A stretch of 64,000 nucleotides of DNA from Chromatiaceae bacterium. Its GTDB lineage: Bacteria; Pseudomonadota; Gammaproteobacteria; Chromatiales; Chromatiaceae. The notes beneath the pieces were generated by a model that had not been told where the DNA came from, ran no database searches, and worked only from the letters and a program-made list of their open reading frames with translations. Within the stretch, counting starts at the first letter, position 1. Each line of letters starts with the position of its first letter. The position numbers were made by a program, and so were the translations under genes. Positions 46,915 to 54,709 of this stretch are shown here, piece by piece. The stretch lies in the NCBI GenBank assembly GCA_026984455.1, contig JALSSC010000004.1, forward strand, positions 1 through 64,000, written 5' to 3'.

Positions 46915-46932
46915 TTGGCATGGTATCTGCAT
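46915..46932 (+). promoter_or_regulatory. sigma54 promoter of flgBCDEF
   Basis: TTGGCATGGTATCTGCAT has GG at 46917-46918 and GC at 46929-46930 with exactly ten bases between, the -24/-12 pattern of RpoN promoters. Transcription would start about 46942, 26 bases before the flgB ATG, which has a strong GGAGGA site. Flagellar rod/hook operons of polar-flagellated gammaproteobacteria are typically sigma54-dependent through FleQ and FleR. Confidence 0.75.
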
Positions 46933-46967
46933 ATTTCCCTCTGAGATCCCCTGCCGGAGGAAACGAG

Positions 46968-47357
46968 ATGAACCGACTGGACCAGGCCCTGGGCATCCAT
47001 CCCCAGGCCCTGCAATTGCGGGCGAGACGCGCCGAGATCCTGGCCGCCAACCTGGCCAACGCCGACACCCCCGCCTACAAGGCGCGCGATTTCGATTTCC
47101 AGGCCGTCCTCCGCCGCGAGGCGCCCGGGGTGCGCCTGGCCACCACCCGCCCCGGACACATCCAGCCCGGTACCGGCCCGCTGTCCAGCGCGCAGGTGGC
47201 CTACCGAGTGCCCACCCAGCCCGCCAGCGACGGAAACACCGTCGATCCGGATCTGGAATACAACCAATACGCCAGCAATCTCTTGGAGTATCAGGCCTCG
47301 TTGCGTTTCCTCAATGACCGCATCAAGACCCTGAAACTCGCCATCAGAGGACAATGA
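46968..47357 (+). CDS. flgB: FlgB, flagellar proximal rod protein
   Basis: This 129-residue secreted rod subunit has the N-terminal ALGIHPQALQLRARRAEIL and the family signature LAANLANADTPAYKARDFDF, plus a C-terminal amphipathic helix (YNQYASNLLEYQASLRFLND). It is exported by the flagellar type III apparatus. CCGGAGGAAACGAG precedes the ATG. It is the first gene of flgBCDEF, downstream of a sigma54 promoter; flgC begins one base after its stop. Confidence 0.96.
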   Translation: MNRLDQALGIHPQALQLRARRAEILAANLANADTPAYKARDFDFQAVLRREAPGVRLATTRPGHIQPGTGPLSSAQVAYRVPTQPASDGNTVDPDLEYNQYASNLLEYQASLRFLNDRIKTLKLAIRGQ

Positions 47358-47358
47358 G

Positions 47359-47772
47359 ATGTCCATGTTCAAGATCTTCGACACCGCCGGCAGCGGCATG
47401 AGTGCCCAGTCGTTGCGCCTCAACCTGGTGGCCAGCAACCTCGCCAACGTGGACTCCGTCAGCAGCAGCATCGACCAGACCTACCGCGCCCGCGAGCCGG
47501 TGTTCCGCGCCCTCGTCGACCGATTCCATCCCGACGCCGCTACGGGCGGGGTACGGGTCGCCGGCGTGGTGGAGAGCCAGGAGCCGCTGCGCAAGGAATA
47601 CGCCCCCGACCATCCCCTGGCCGACGAGAACGGCTACATCTACCGCCCCAACGTCTCCCTGCCCGAGGAGATGGCCAACATGATCTCCGCCTCCCGCTCC
47701 TACCAGAGCAACGTGGAGGTGGTCAACTCCGCCCGCCAGATGCTGCTCGCCACCCTGCGCATGGGCGAATGA
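47359..47772 (+). CDS. flgC: FlgC, flagellar proximal rod protein
   Basis: This 137-residue rod subunit opens MSMFKIFDTAGSGMSAQSLR and has the rod signature NLVASNLANVDSVSSSIDQT. Its C-terminal helix NMISASRSYQSNVEVVNSAR is typical of axial proteins. Its start is one base after the flgB stop, with AGAGGA as ribosome site. It assembles on FlgB and FliE. Confidence 0.96.
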   Translation: MSMFKIFDTAGSGMSAQSLRLNLVASNLANVDSVSSSIDQTYRAREPVFRALVDRFHPDAATGGVRVAGVVESQEPLRKEYAPDHPLADENGYIYRPNVSLPEEMANMISASRSYQSNVEVVNSARQMLLATLRMGE

Positions 47773-47785
47773 AAGAGGACCGGCC

Positions 47786-48472
47786 ATGAACACCCCCACC
47801 GTACAAGACCCCACGGCCCTGTTCGACAGCCTCGGCCTCAGCCGCAAGCCGCCCGCCCAGACGGGCCCGGGCAATCAACTGCAACAGCAGGACTTCATCA
47901 AGCTCATGGTGACCGAACTCAATCACCAGGACCCCTTCAAGCCCATGGACAACGCCGAGATGGCCGCCCAGTTCGCCAACTTCGCCACCGTCAACGGCAT
48001 CCAGGGCCTCAACGACACCCTCGGCGGCATGCAAGACGCCTTCACCTCCAGCCAGGCCCTCCAGGCCGCCACCCTGGTGGGCAAGCGGGTGGTGGTGCCG
48101 GGCGACACCGGGGTCCTGCCCGCGGGCGGCGCCCTGGAGGGCAAGGCGACACTGGAGCAGTCCTCGGGACAGGTGCAGGTACGGATCAGCGACCCATCGG
48201 GGGCCCTGGTGCGGGTCCTCGACCTGGGGGCCCAGAGCGCGGGCGACGTGAGCTTCCAGTGGGACGGGCTGACCGACGACGGCCAAACCGCCCCTCCCGG
48301 ACCCTATCGCGTCCAGGTCGTCGCCCAATACGACGGCCGGAGCCAGGGCCTGCCGGTGCAGATCGCCGCCCCGGTGGAGAGCGTGGAACTGGCCGGCCCC
48401 GGCCACCCCCTCAAGGTCAACGTCGAGGGCCTCGGCCCCATCGACTTCAGCGACATCTCGGCCATCGCCTGA
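47786..48472 (+). CDS. flgD: FlgD, flagellar hook capping/scaffold protein
   Basis: This 228-residue protein has the N-terminal QQDFIKLMVTELNHQDPFKP block and TMQ-region diagnostic of FlgD. A FlgD Ig-like and Tudor-like C-terminal part follows (PSGALVRVLDLGAQSAGDVS, FQWDGLTDDGQTAPPGPYRV). It caps the growing hook so that FlgE can polymerise, then leaves. It lies 13 bases after flgC and 25 before flgE. Confidence 0.95.
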   Translation: MNTPTVQDPTALFDSLGLSRKPPAQTGPGNQLQQQDFIKLMVTELNHQDPFKPMDNAEMAAQFANFATVNGIQGLNDTLGGMQDAFTSSQALQAATLVGKRVVVPGDTGVLPAGGALEGKATLEQSSGQVQVRISDPSGALVRVLDLGAQSAGDVSFQWDGLTDDGQTAPPGPYRVQVVAQYDGRSQGLPVQIAAPVESVELAGPGHPLKVNVEGLGPIDFSDISAIA

Positions 48473-48497
48473 GGCCGACCAACCTCGGAGACCTCCC

Positions 48498-49793
48498 ATG
48501 TCATCTTTCAACACCGCCCTCTCCGGCCTCAACGCCGCCCAGACCGATCTGGACGTCACGGGCCACAACATCGCCAACGCCAGCACCGTGGGCTTCAAGC
48601 AGTCCCGCGCCGAATTCGCCGACATCTATGCCAACTCCCTCTACGACGTGAGTTCCACCGCCCCCGGCCGCGGCGTGCGCGTCTCTCGCGTCGCCCAACA
48701 GTTCAGCCAGGGCACCGTGGACTTCACCGGCAACAACATGGACCTGGCCCTCAACGGCAACGGTTTCTTCATCGTCCAGGACGGCAGCGGCCGCGAGGCC
48801 TACACCCGCGCCGGCCAGTTCGGCCTCGACCGTGAAGGGTACATGGTCACCGCCGACGGGGAGTATCTCCAGGCCTTCAAGGTCCAGGGCGACGGCACCA
48901 ACAACACCAACCCGGTATTCAACACCGGTGCCACCGACAAGGTCCAGGTGCCTCTCACCTCCGGCTCTCCCAAGGCCAGCAGCAAGCTGTTGATGGATCT
49001 CAACCTCGACGCCAACGCCGAGGCCGTGGTGGCCGGGACCGATCCCGACTTCGACCCCACCAACGCCGACTCCTATACCAGCGTGACCTCTTCCACCCTG
49101 TACGACTCGGTGGGGGCGTCCTATTCCCTCACCAGCTATTTCCGCAAGGAGGACGACGGCACGGGCAACATCACCTGGAAGCTCTACAACGTGCTGAGTG
49201 ACGCCAACGGCAACCAATTGGACCCCACCGGCAGCCCCCCCACCTACACGGCGCAGGACCTCGGCTTCAAGGCGGATGGCACCTGGGATACCTCCGTGAC
49301 CCTCTCCGATCTGGACTATTCGAGCCTGACGCTGCCCAGCGGCGGCACCCTCGGCAAGATCAAGCTGGACCTCAGCAACAGCACCCAGTATGGCCAGCCC
49401 TTCTCCGTCAACGAACTCACCCAGGACGGTTACACCGCCGGCCAGCTCTCCGGGGTGGACTTCGACCAGAGCGGGGTGATATTCGCCCGCTTCACCAACG
49501 GCTCCACCAAGGTCCTGGGTCAGGTCGCCCTGGCCGATTTCCGCAATCCCCAGGGCCTGCGCCAACTGGGTGACACCCAGTGGGGGGCCACCTACGCCGC
49601 AGGCGACGTGAAGAAGGCCTCGCCCGGCACCTCCGGCCTCGGCGTCATTCAGGCCGGCGCCAATGAACAGTCCAACGTCGACCTCGCCAAGCAACTGGTG
49701 CAGCTCATCATCGCCCAGCGCAACTATCAGGCCAACGCCAAGACCATCGAGACTGCAAACCAGATCACCCAGACCATGGTCAACATCCGCTGA
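48498..49793 (+). CDS. flgE: FlgE, flagellar hook protein
   Basis: This 431-residue hook subunit starts MSSFNTALSGLNAAQTDLDV and carries the signature HNIANASTVGFKQSRAEFAD. The middle D1/D2 domains include FTGNNMDLALNGNGFFIVQD. The C-terminal ANEQSNVDLAKQLVQLIIAQ followed by RNYQANAKTIETANQ is the axial helix. Length is normal. CTCGGAGAC precedes the ATG. It lies 11 bases before flgF. Confidence 0.97.
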   Translation: MSSFNTALSGLNAAQTDLDVTGHNIANASTVGFKQSRAEFADIYANSLYDVSSTAPGRGVRVSRVAQQFSQGTVDFTGNNMDLALNGNGFFIVQDGSGREAYTRAGQFGLDREGYMVTADGEYLQAFKVQGDGTNNTNPVFNTGATDKVQVPLTSGSPKASSKLLMDLNLDANAEAVVAGTDPDFDPTNADSYTSVTSSTLYDSVGASYSLTSYFRKEDDGTGNITWKLYNVLSDANGNQLDPTGSPPTYTAQDLGFKADGTWDTSVTLSDLDYSSLTLPSGGTLGKIKLDLSNSTQYGQPFSVNELTQDGYTAGQLSGVDFDQSGVIFARFTNGSTKVLGQVALADFRNPQGLRQLGDTQWGATYAAGDVKKASPGTSGLGVIQAGANEQSNVDLAKQLVQLIIAQRNYQANAKTIETANQITQTMVNIR

Positions 49794-49804
49794 CGGAGGG
49801 CCTC

Positions 49805-50545
49805 ATGGACCGCATGCTCTACGTGGCCATGAGCGGGGCGCGCGAGACCGCCCTCGCCCAGGCCGCCAACGCCAACAATCTGGCCAACGTGGATACCGCA
49901 GGCTTCCGCAGCGACCTGCAACAGGCCCGCGCCATGCCCCTGTTCGGCCCCGGTTATCCCAGCCGGGTCTATGCCCTCAGCGAGCGTCACCAGATAGACT
50001 TCAGCCCCGGGCCCATGCAGGCCACCGGCAACGACCTGGACGTGGCCCTGCGCGGCGACGGCTTCATCGCCGTGCAGGCCCCGGATGGCAAGGAGGCCTA
50101 CAGCCGCCGCGGCGACCTCCGCATCGACGCCAACGGCCTGCTCACCAACGGCGCCGGCCTGCCGGTGCTGGGCGACAACGGCCCCATCGCCATCCCCCCC
50201 CACGCCAAGGTCGAGATCGGCGCCGACGGCACCATCGGCATCAAGCCCGAAGGCGCCCAGGCCGACGCCCTCGCCACCCTCGACCGCATCAAGCTCGTCA
50301 AGCCCCCCCTGGCACAACTGGTCAAGGGTGAAGACGGCCTCCTGCGCACCAGGGACGGCAAGCCCCAGCCCGCGGATGCCACGGTCACCCTGGTCAAGGG
50401 CATGGTGGAGGGCAGCAACGTGGACGCGGTGGGCGCCCTGGTCACCATGATCGATCTCTCGCGCCGCTTCGAACTGCAAGTGAAAATGATGGAGACCGCA
50501 AAGAAGGACGACGAGAGCGCGGCGAGCCTGCTCAAGGCAGTGTAA
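49805..50545 (+). CDS. flgF: FlgF, flagellar distal-type rod protein
   Basis: This 246-residue protein starts MDRMLYVAMSGARETALAQA. It has NANNLANVDTAGFRSDLQQA and FSPGPMQATGNDLDVALRGD, all FlgF features, with the axial C-terminal helix VGALVTMIDLSRRFELQVKM. flgF is normally followed directly by flgG, flgH, flgI and flgJ. Here it is followed by a hairpin and an unrelated regulator, so the rest of the rod/ring operon must lie elsewhere or be lost. Confidence 0.95.
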   Translation: MDRMLYVAMSGARETALAQAANANNLANVDTAGFRSDLQQARAMPLFGPGYPSRVYALSERHQIDFSPGPMQATGNDLDVALRGDGFIAVQAPDGKEAYSRRGDLRIDANGLLTNGAGLPVLGDNGPIAIPPHAKVEIGADGTIGIKPEGAQADALATLDRIKLVKPPLAQLVKGEDGLLRTRDGKPQPADATVTLVKGMVEGSNVDAVGALVTMIDLSRRFELQVKMMETAKKDDESAASLLKAV

Positions 50546-50549
50546 TGTG

Positions 50550-50575
50550 GCGGGAATGGTCAGCACCATCCCCGC
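50550..50575 (+). terminator. hairpin at the end of the flgBCDEF operon
   Basis: GCGGGAATGGT and ACCATCCCCGC form an eleven-base-pair stem with one mismatch and loop CAGC, starting four bases after the flgF stop. There is no U run. It marks the 3-prime end of the operon as it now stands. Confidence 0.55.
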
Positions 50576-50965
50576 GCACCCCGCGACCCTTGACCGACCG
50601 GATCCCGGCCCTCCCTCCACGGATCAGGCGGATCCTTCAGGATCCTTGAACCACCTCGCACAACCCCGACCGCGGCGCCCCCACGCGAAATCCCGGCCCC
50701 CTGGCGTGGTCCATCCCAACGGGGCCGCCGATCGCAAACGGATGTGACCGCTCGTCACGAGGGAACCCAGACGATGCGGTGGCGTGTGCCGGAAGAATCC
50801 ACGGGCAGGATGTCGCCGCCCCCCTCACAGTCCTCGCAATCGCGCCCAAGCCAATGGAAATCTGCCCCTCTATCCGGCACGACCGTCACTTTTCACCCGG
50901 AGCAGCCGACCCTGCCTGGCCCTAGGAGACATTCAGAAAATCCTGAAGTATTCATGCGCCGGACC

Positions 50966-50986
50966 GCTAAAATCGCTAAAATCGCT
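50966..50986. repeat. tandem nine-base repeat upstream of the signalling operon
   Basis: GCTAAAATC occurs twice in a row (50966-50974, 50975-50983) and a third copy starts with GCT. It lies 35-55 bases before the start of the HTH-receiver gene. It could be paired binding sites on one face of the helix or an AT-rich promoter element. Confidence 0.5.
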
Positions 50987-51020
50987 CTCGACACATTGAA
51001 GGCCGTCGAGGTCCCAGGCC

Positions 51021-51602
51021 ATGCCCGAAACCACCTATCTCACCCCACGTGAGGTCGCCGAGATCCTGCACGTGGCACCGGTCACCGTACGCCACTGGGC
51101 GAGCAAGGGGTGGCTGCAGGCCGAGCGCACCCCCGGTGGACATCGGCGCTTTGCCCGCGGCGAGGTGGAACGCCTCGCACGGGAACACGGGTTCCTCCCG
51201 GTACCGGGGGAGTCGGGGGGCCTGCACGTCCTGATCGTGGATGACGACCACCAGTTCGTGCGCCTGCTGCGCGAAATGCTCGAAGGCGAACCAGAGGTGG
51301 CCCGGGTCACCCTGGCCCATGACGGCTTCGAGGCCGGGTGGCAGGTCTCTGCGGCCCGCCCCGACTTGGTGTTGCTGGACTTGCGCATGCCAGGGATCGA
51401 CGGTTTCGCCGTCTGTACGCGCCTCAAGGCCGATCCGCTCACTCGCGGGATCCGGGTGATGGCCATGAGCGGTTGTGCCGACGCAGGGGATCGCCGGCGG
51501 ATTCTCGAGGCGGGGGCCGAGGACTTTCTGGCCAAACCCTTCGATCAGGCGCGTCTGCGCCAGGCGCTGCGCCTCGCAGGGATGGAGGCCCGACGCCCAT
51601 GA
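51021..51602 (+). CDS. MerR-type HTH fused to a receiver domain
   Basis: In this 193-residue protein the DNA-binding part comes first. YLTPREVAEILHVAPVTVRH (residues 6-25), WASKGWLQ and RTPGGHRRFARGEVERL (37-53) form a MerR/BldC-like winged helix. A receiver follows from residue 69 (LHVLIVDDDHQFVRLL), with phospho-Asp in LVLLDLRMPGIDG near 119 and Lys in LAKPF near 173. Usual response regulators have the receiver first, so the order is reversed. The likely role is phosphorylation-controlled DNA binding, perhaps at the upstream GCTAAAATC repeats. Its stop overlaps the next start (ATGA), making it the first gene of a three-gene signalling operon. Confidence 0.88.
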   Translation: MPETTYLTPREVAEILHVAPVTVRHWASKGWLQAERTPGGHRRFARGEVERLAREHGFLPVPGESGGLHVLIVDDDHQFVRLLREMLEGEPEVARVTLAHDGFEAGWQVSAARPDLVLLDLRMPGIDGFAVCTRLKADPLTRGIRVMAMSGCADAGDRRRILEAGAEDFLAKPFDQARLRQALRLAGMEARRP

Positions 51603-54600
51603 ACGCCGCCACCCTGCCCCGGGACGACACGCCCTACCGCGTCCTGCTGGTGGACGACGAGAACAGCCAACGCCTGCTGCAACGGGAGATTCTCGCTGCG
51701 CCCCGCTTCGAGACCGCAGAGGCGGGCGATGGCGCCTCCGCCCTCGACGCCTTGCGCCGGGAACGGTTCGACGTGGTGCTGATGGACAAACGCATGCCCG
51801 GGCTCGACGGCGATACCGTCTGCCGGCGTATCCGCGAGGAACTGGACGACCCCCTGCTCCCGGTGATCATGGTCACCGCCCTGGGGGGCAGCGAGGACCT
51901 CACCGACAGCTTCGGTGCAGGGGCCAACGACTTCGTCCGCAAGCCCTACGCCCCCGCCGAATTGATGGCCCGGGTCGAGGCCGCCGCGGCTCACAGACGC
52001 CTGCTGGACCAGATGGAGCGGATCGAGTCGGTCTATTCCGCCATCGCCCAGGTGGTGGAGGCGCGCGATCCCGAGACCGCGGGACACTGTACCCGTCTGG
52101 CCAACAACGGGGTGTTGTTCGGCGAGTATCTGGGCCTGGATGCCGCCGCCCGGGAGACCCTCAGGCGCCTCGGCATCCTCCATGACATCGGCAAGCTGGG
52201 CATCCCCGATGCGGTGTTGCTCAAGCCCGGCCCCCTGGATGACGCGGAATGGCGCATCATGGTCAGGCACGCGGAGTTGGGTGAACGCCTCTGTGCCGGC
52301 GTGCGCAGCCTGGCCCCGCTGGCCCCCTTGATCCGCCACCATCACGAACACTGGGACGGCAGCGGCTATCCGGATGGTCTGGCCGGCCCGGCCATCCCCT
52401 ATCTGGTGCGCGTGTTCCAGGTCCTCGATGTCTACGATGCCCTGGCCTCCGCACGGATATACCGGAGCGGGACAGCGCCCACGGAGGCCCTGGCACAGCT
52501 CCGGCGTGAGGCGGATCGGGTGCTCGATCCCCATCTGGTCGGGCGTTTCATTCGTTTCCTCGAGACCGCGCCCCCGGGTTTTCTGCATCCGCCGGGCGGT
52601 GCGGGCAGCGGCGGCGATGCCCTGCCCCCCCCTGTCCCGGCGAAACCGTCCCGGCCGTCGCTCCCGGTCTTTGGCGAGCCCGCTCCGCACTACCTGCAAG
52701 CGATCCTTGACGCCACCACGGTGGGCCTGTTCGGGCTCGACGCCGAGTGTCGGGTCCAGTTCGTGAACCCCGCCGCCGGGCGTATCCTGGGCTACTCCGA
52801 GGAGGAACTCCTGGGCCATTCCCACCATGCCCGGGTGCACTACGTCCGTACCGACGGGCGGCCCTATCCCGAGCGGGCCTGCCCCATCTGTCAGGCCCTG
52901 CGTGCCGGCGAGGCCGCCGAAGGCGAAGAGGTCTTCATCCACAAGGACGGCCGTGGGATACCGGTGGCCTACAGCGTCTCGCCCCTGCCCAAGGGTGGCG
53001 GGGCGGTGGTGAGCTATCTGGACCTGAGCGAGCGCAAGGCGGCCGATCTGCACCAGCGCCTCGCGGCCACGGTCTTCGACCATACCCATGAGGGTATCCT
53101 GGTGACGGATGCCGCGGGCCGCATCCTCCAGGTCAATGCCGCCCTGTGCACCATCACAGGCTATCGGCGCGAAGAACTCCTGGACCGTAACCCGCGTCTG
53201 TTGCAGTCGGGTGAGCACCCGCCGGCCTTCTATCGCAGCCTCTGGGAGCACCTCCGCCGGCATGGCCATTGGCGCGGCGAGGTGGTGGACCGGCGCCGCG
53301 ACGGCACCCGCTTCCATGCCTGGTTGAGCATCAACACGGTCAAGGGCGATGACGGTCAGCCCACCCATTACGTGGGCCTCATCTCCGACATCACCCCGCT
53401 CAAGCGCAGCCACGAACACATCGCCTTCCTCGCCGAGCACGATCCTCTCACCGGCCTGCCCAACCGCAAGTTGCTTCAGGATCGTGTCAAGGTGGCCCTG
53501 CGCCGGGCGCATCGGGGCGATTACCCTCTGGCGTTGCTGTTCTTCGATCTCGACCGCTTCAAGGACATCAACGACAGCCTCGGTCATCAGGTGGGCGATC
53601 TCTTACTGGTAGAGGTGGCGCACCGGATCAAGGGCCTGCTGCGCGAGGAGGACACCCTGGCGCGCCTGGGGGGCGACGAGTTCGTGATCCTCCTGCACCA
53701 GATCGAGGACCGCGCGGCGGCGGAGACCGTGGCGGCCAAGGTGATCAGCTCCATGGAACGGCCCCTCAGCGTCGAGGGACACGACCTGTTCCTCGACCTG
53801 AGCCTGGGGATCGCCTTCTATCCCGAGGACGGCAGCGACTGCGACACCCTGCTCCGTCACGCCGACATCGCCCTGTATCGGGCCAAGGAACGCCCTGGCA
53901 GCGCCTTTTGTCTCCACGATCCCGCCAAGAGCACCGCACTGGAGCGCCGCCTGAGCCTGGCGACCGCCCTGCGCCGGGCCCTAGAGAGGCACGAGTTCGA
54001 GGTCCACTACCAACCCCAGGCGGCCCTCGCCGACGGTGCCCTGCGCGGGGTCGAGGCCTTACTGCGCTGGCGGCGGCCGGGGATCGGACTGGTTCCCCCG
54101 GCCGAGTTCATCTCGGTGGCCGAAGGCAGCGGTCTGATCGATCCCCTGGGCGAGTGGATCCTGCACGAGGCCTGCCGGCAGGCCGTCGCCTGGCGGGATC
54201 AAGGCCTGGAGGTCGGCCGGGTCGCGGTCAATGTCTCCGGCATGCAGATCCGCCGCGGCCGGCTGCTGGAGCAGGTACGCGAGGCCCTGGGAGAGAGCGG
54301 CCTGGCACCCGGGCGGCTGGAGCTGGAGATCACCGAGTCCATGATGATGGGAAAGGAAAAGGCCGAACTCGAACTCCTGCACGGCCTCAAGGCCCTGGGG
54401 GTGCAATTGGCGGTGGACGACTTCGGCACCGGCTATTCCTCCCTGGCCTATCTGCGCCACCTGCCCATCGACCGGCTCAAGCTGGATCTGGCCTTCGTTC
54501 GCGATCTCCCGGGCGATGCCAAGGCCGCCGCCATCGCCCGTACCGTGATCGGTCTCGGCCGCGGACTCGGTCTCGAGGTCCTCGCCGAAGGGGTGGAGGC

Positions 54601-54709
54601 CGCGGCCCAGCGCGACTTCCTCGCCGCCGCCGGTTGTCACGAGGCCCAGGGGTGGCTCTATGGCCATCCATCACCGGCCGACGTACTGGCCCGGGAGTGG
54701 GGGGCATGA
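51599..54709 (+). CDS. REC / HD-GYP / PAS / PAS / GGDEF / EAL c-di-GMP signalling protein
   Basis: This 1036-residue soluble protein has a receiver (RVLLVDDENSQRLL; Asp in VVLMDKRMPGLDG) and then an HD-GYP phosphodiesterase. The latter has HDIGKLGIP with His195-Asp196, HHHEHWDGSGYPDG with GYP at 256-258, and LDVYDALAS. Two PAS domains (about 365-480 and 490-610) lead to a GGDEF cyclase (RLGGDEFVILL, residues 691-695) and an EAL phosphodiesterase (GVEALLRWRR, Glu819; ELEITESMMM; DDFGTGYSSLAYL; AEGVEA). All signature residues are intact, so on paper one chain has one synthase and both types of c-di-GMP hydrolase. The receiver at the N-terminus would be driven by the coupled hybrid kinase. The start is fixed by the ATGA overlap. 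Confidence 0.93.
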   Translation: MNAATLPRDDTPYRVLLVDDENSQRLLQREILAAPRFETAEAGDGASALDALRRERFDVVLMDKRMPGLDGDTVCRRIREELDDPLLPVIMVTALGGSEDLTDSFGAGANDFVRKPYAPAELMARVEAAAAHRRLLDQMERIESVYSAIAQVVEARDPETAGHCTRLANNGVLFGEYLGLDAAARETLRRLGILHDIGKLGIPDAVLLKPGPLDDAEWRIMVRHAELGERLCAGVRSLAPLAPLIRHHHEHWDGSGYPDGLAGPAIPYLVRVFQVLDVYDALASARIYRSGTAPTEALAQLRREADRVLDPHLVGRFIRFLETAPPGFLHPPGGAGSGGDALPPPVPAKPSRPSLPVFGEPAPHYLQAILDATTVGLFGLDAECRVQFVNPAAGRILGYSEEELLGHSHHARVHYVRTDGRPYPERACPICQALRAGEAAEGEEVFIHKDGRGIPVAYSVSPLPKGGGAVVSYLDLSERKAADLHQRLAATVFDHTHEGILVTDAAGRILQVNAALCTITGYRREELLDRNPRLLQSGEHPPAFYRSLWEHLRRHGHWRGEVVDRRRDGTRFHAWLSINTVKGDDGQPTHYVGLISDITPLKRSHEHIAFLAEHDPLTGLPNRKLLQDRVKVALRRAHRGDYPLALLFFDLDRFKDINDSLGHQVGDLLLVEVAHRIKGLLREEDTLARLGGDEFVILLHQIEDRAAAETVAAKVISSMERPLSVEGHDLFLDLSLGIAFYPEDGSDCDTLLRHADIALYRAKERPGSAFCLHDPAKSTALERRLSLATALRRALERHEFEVHYQPQAALADGALRGVEALLRWRRPGIGLVPPAEFISVAEGSGLIDPLGEWILHEACRQAVAWRDQGLEVGRVAVNVSGMQIRRGRLLEQVREALGESGLAPGRLELEITESMMMGKEKAELELLHGLKALGVQLAVDDFGTGYSSLAYLRHLPIDRLKLDLAFVRDLPGDAKAAAIARTVIGLGRGLGLEVLAEGVEAAAQRDFLAAAGCHEAQGWLYGHPSPADVLAREWGA

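Larger units (their letters stand above)
50546..51020. other. 475-base stretch after flgF without a recognised gene
   Basis: No trace of flgG was found in any frame. Visible elements are the hairpin at 50550, a doubled GGATCC separated by TTCA near 50635, a small inverted repeat TTCAG/CTGAA at 50932-50947, and a tandem GCTAAAATC repeat at 50966-50983. AT-rich DNA from about 50930 on is the likely promoter of the signalling operon. Confidence 0.45.
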
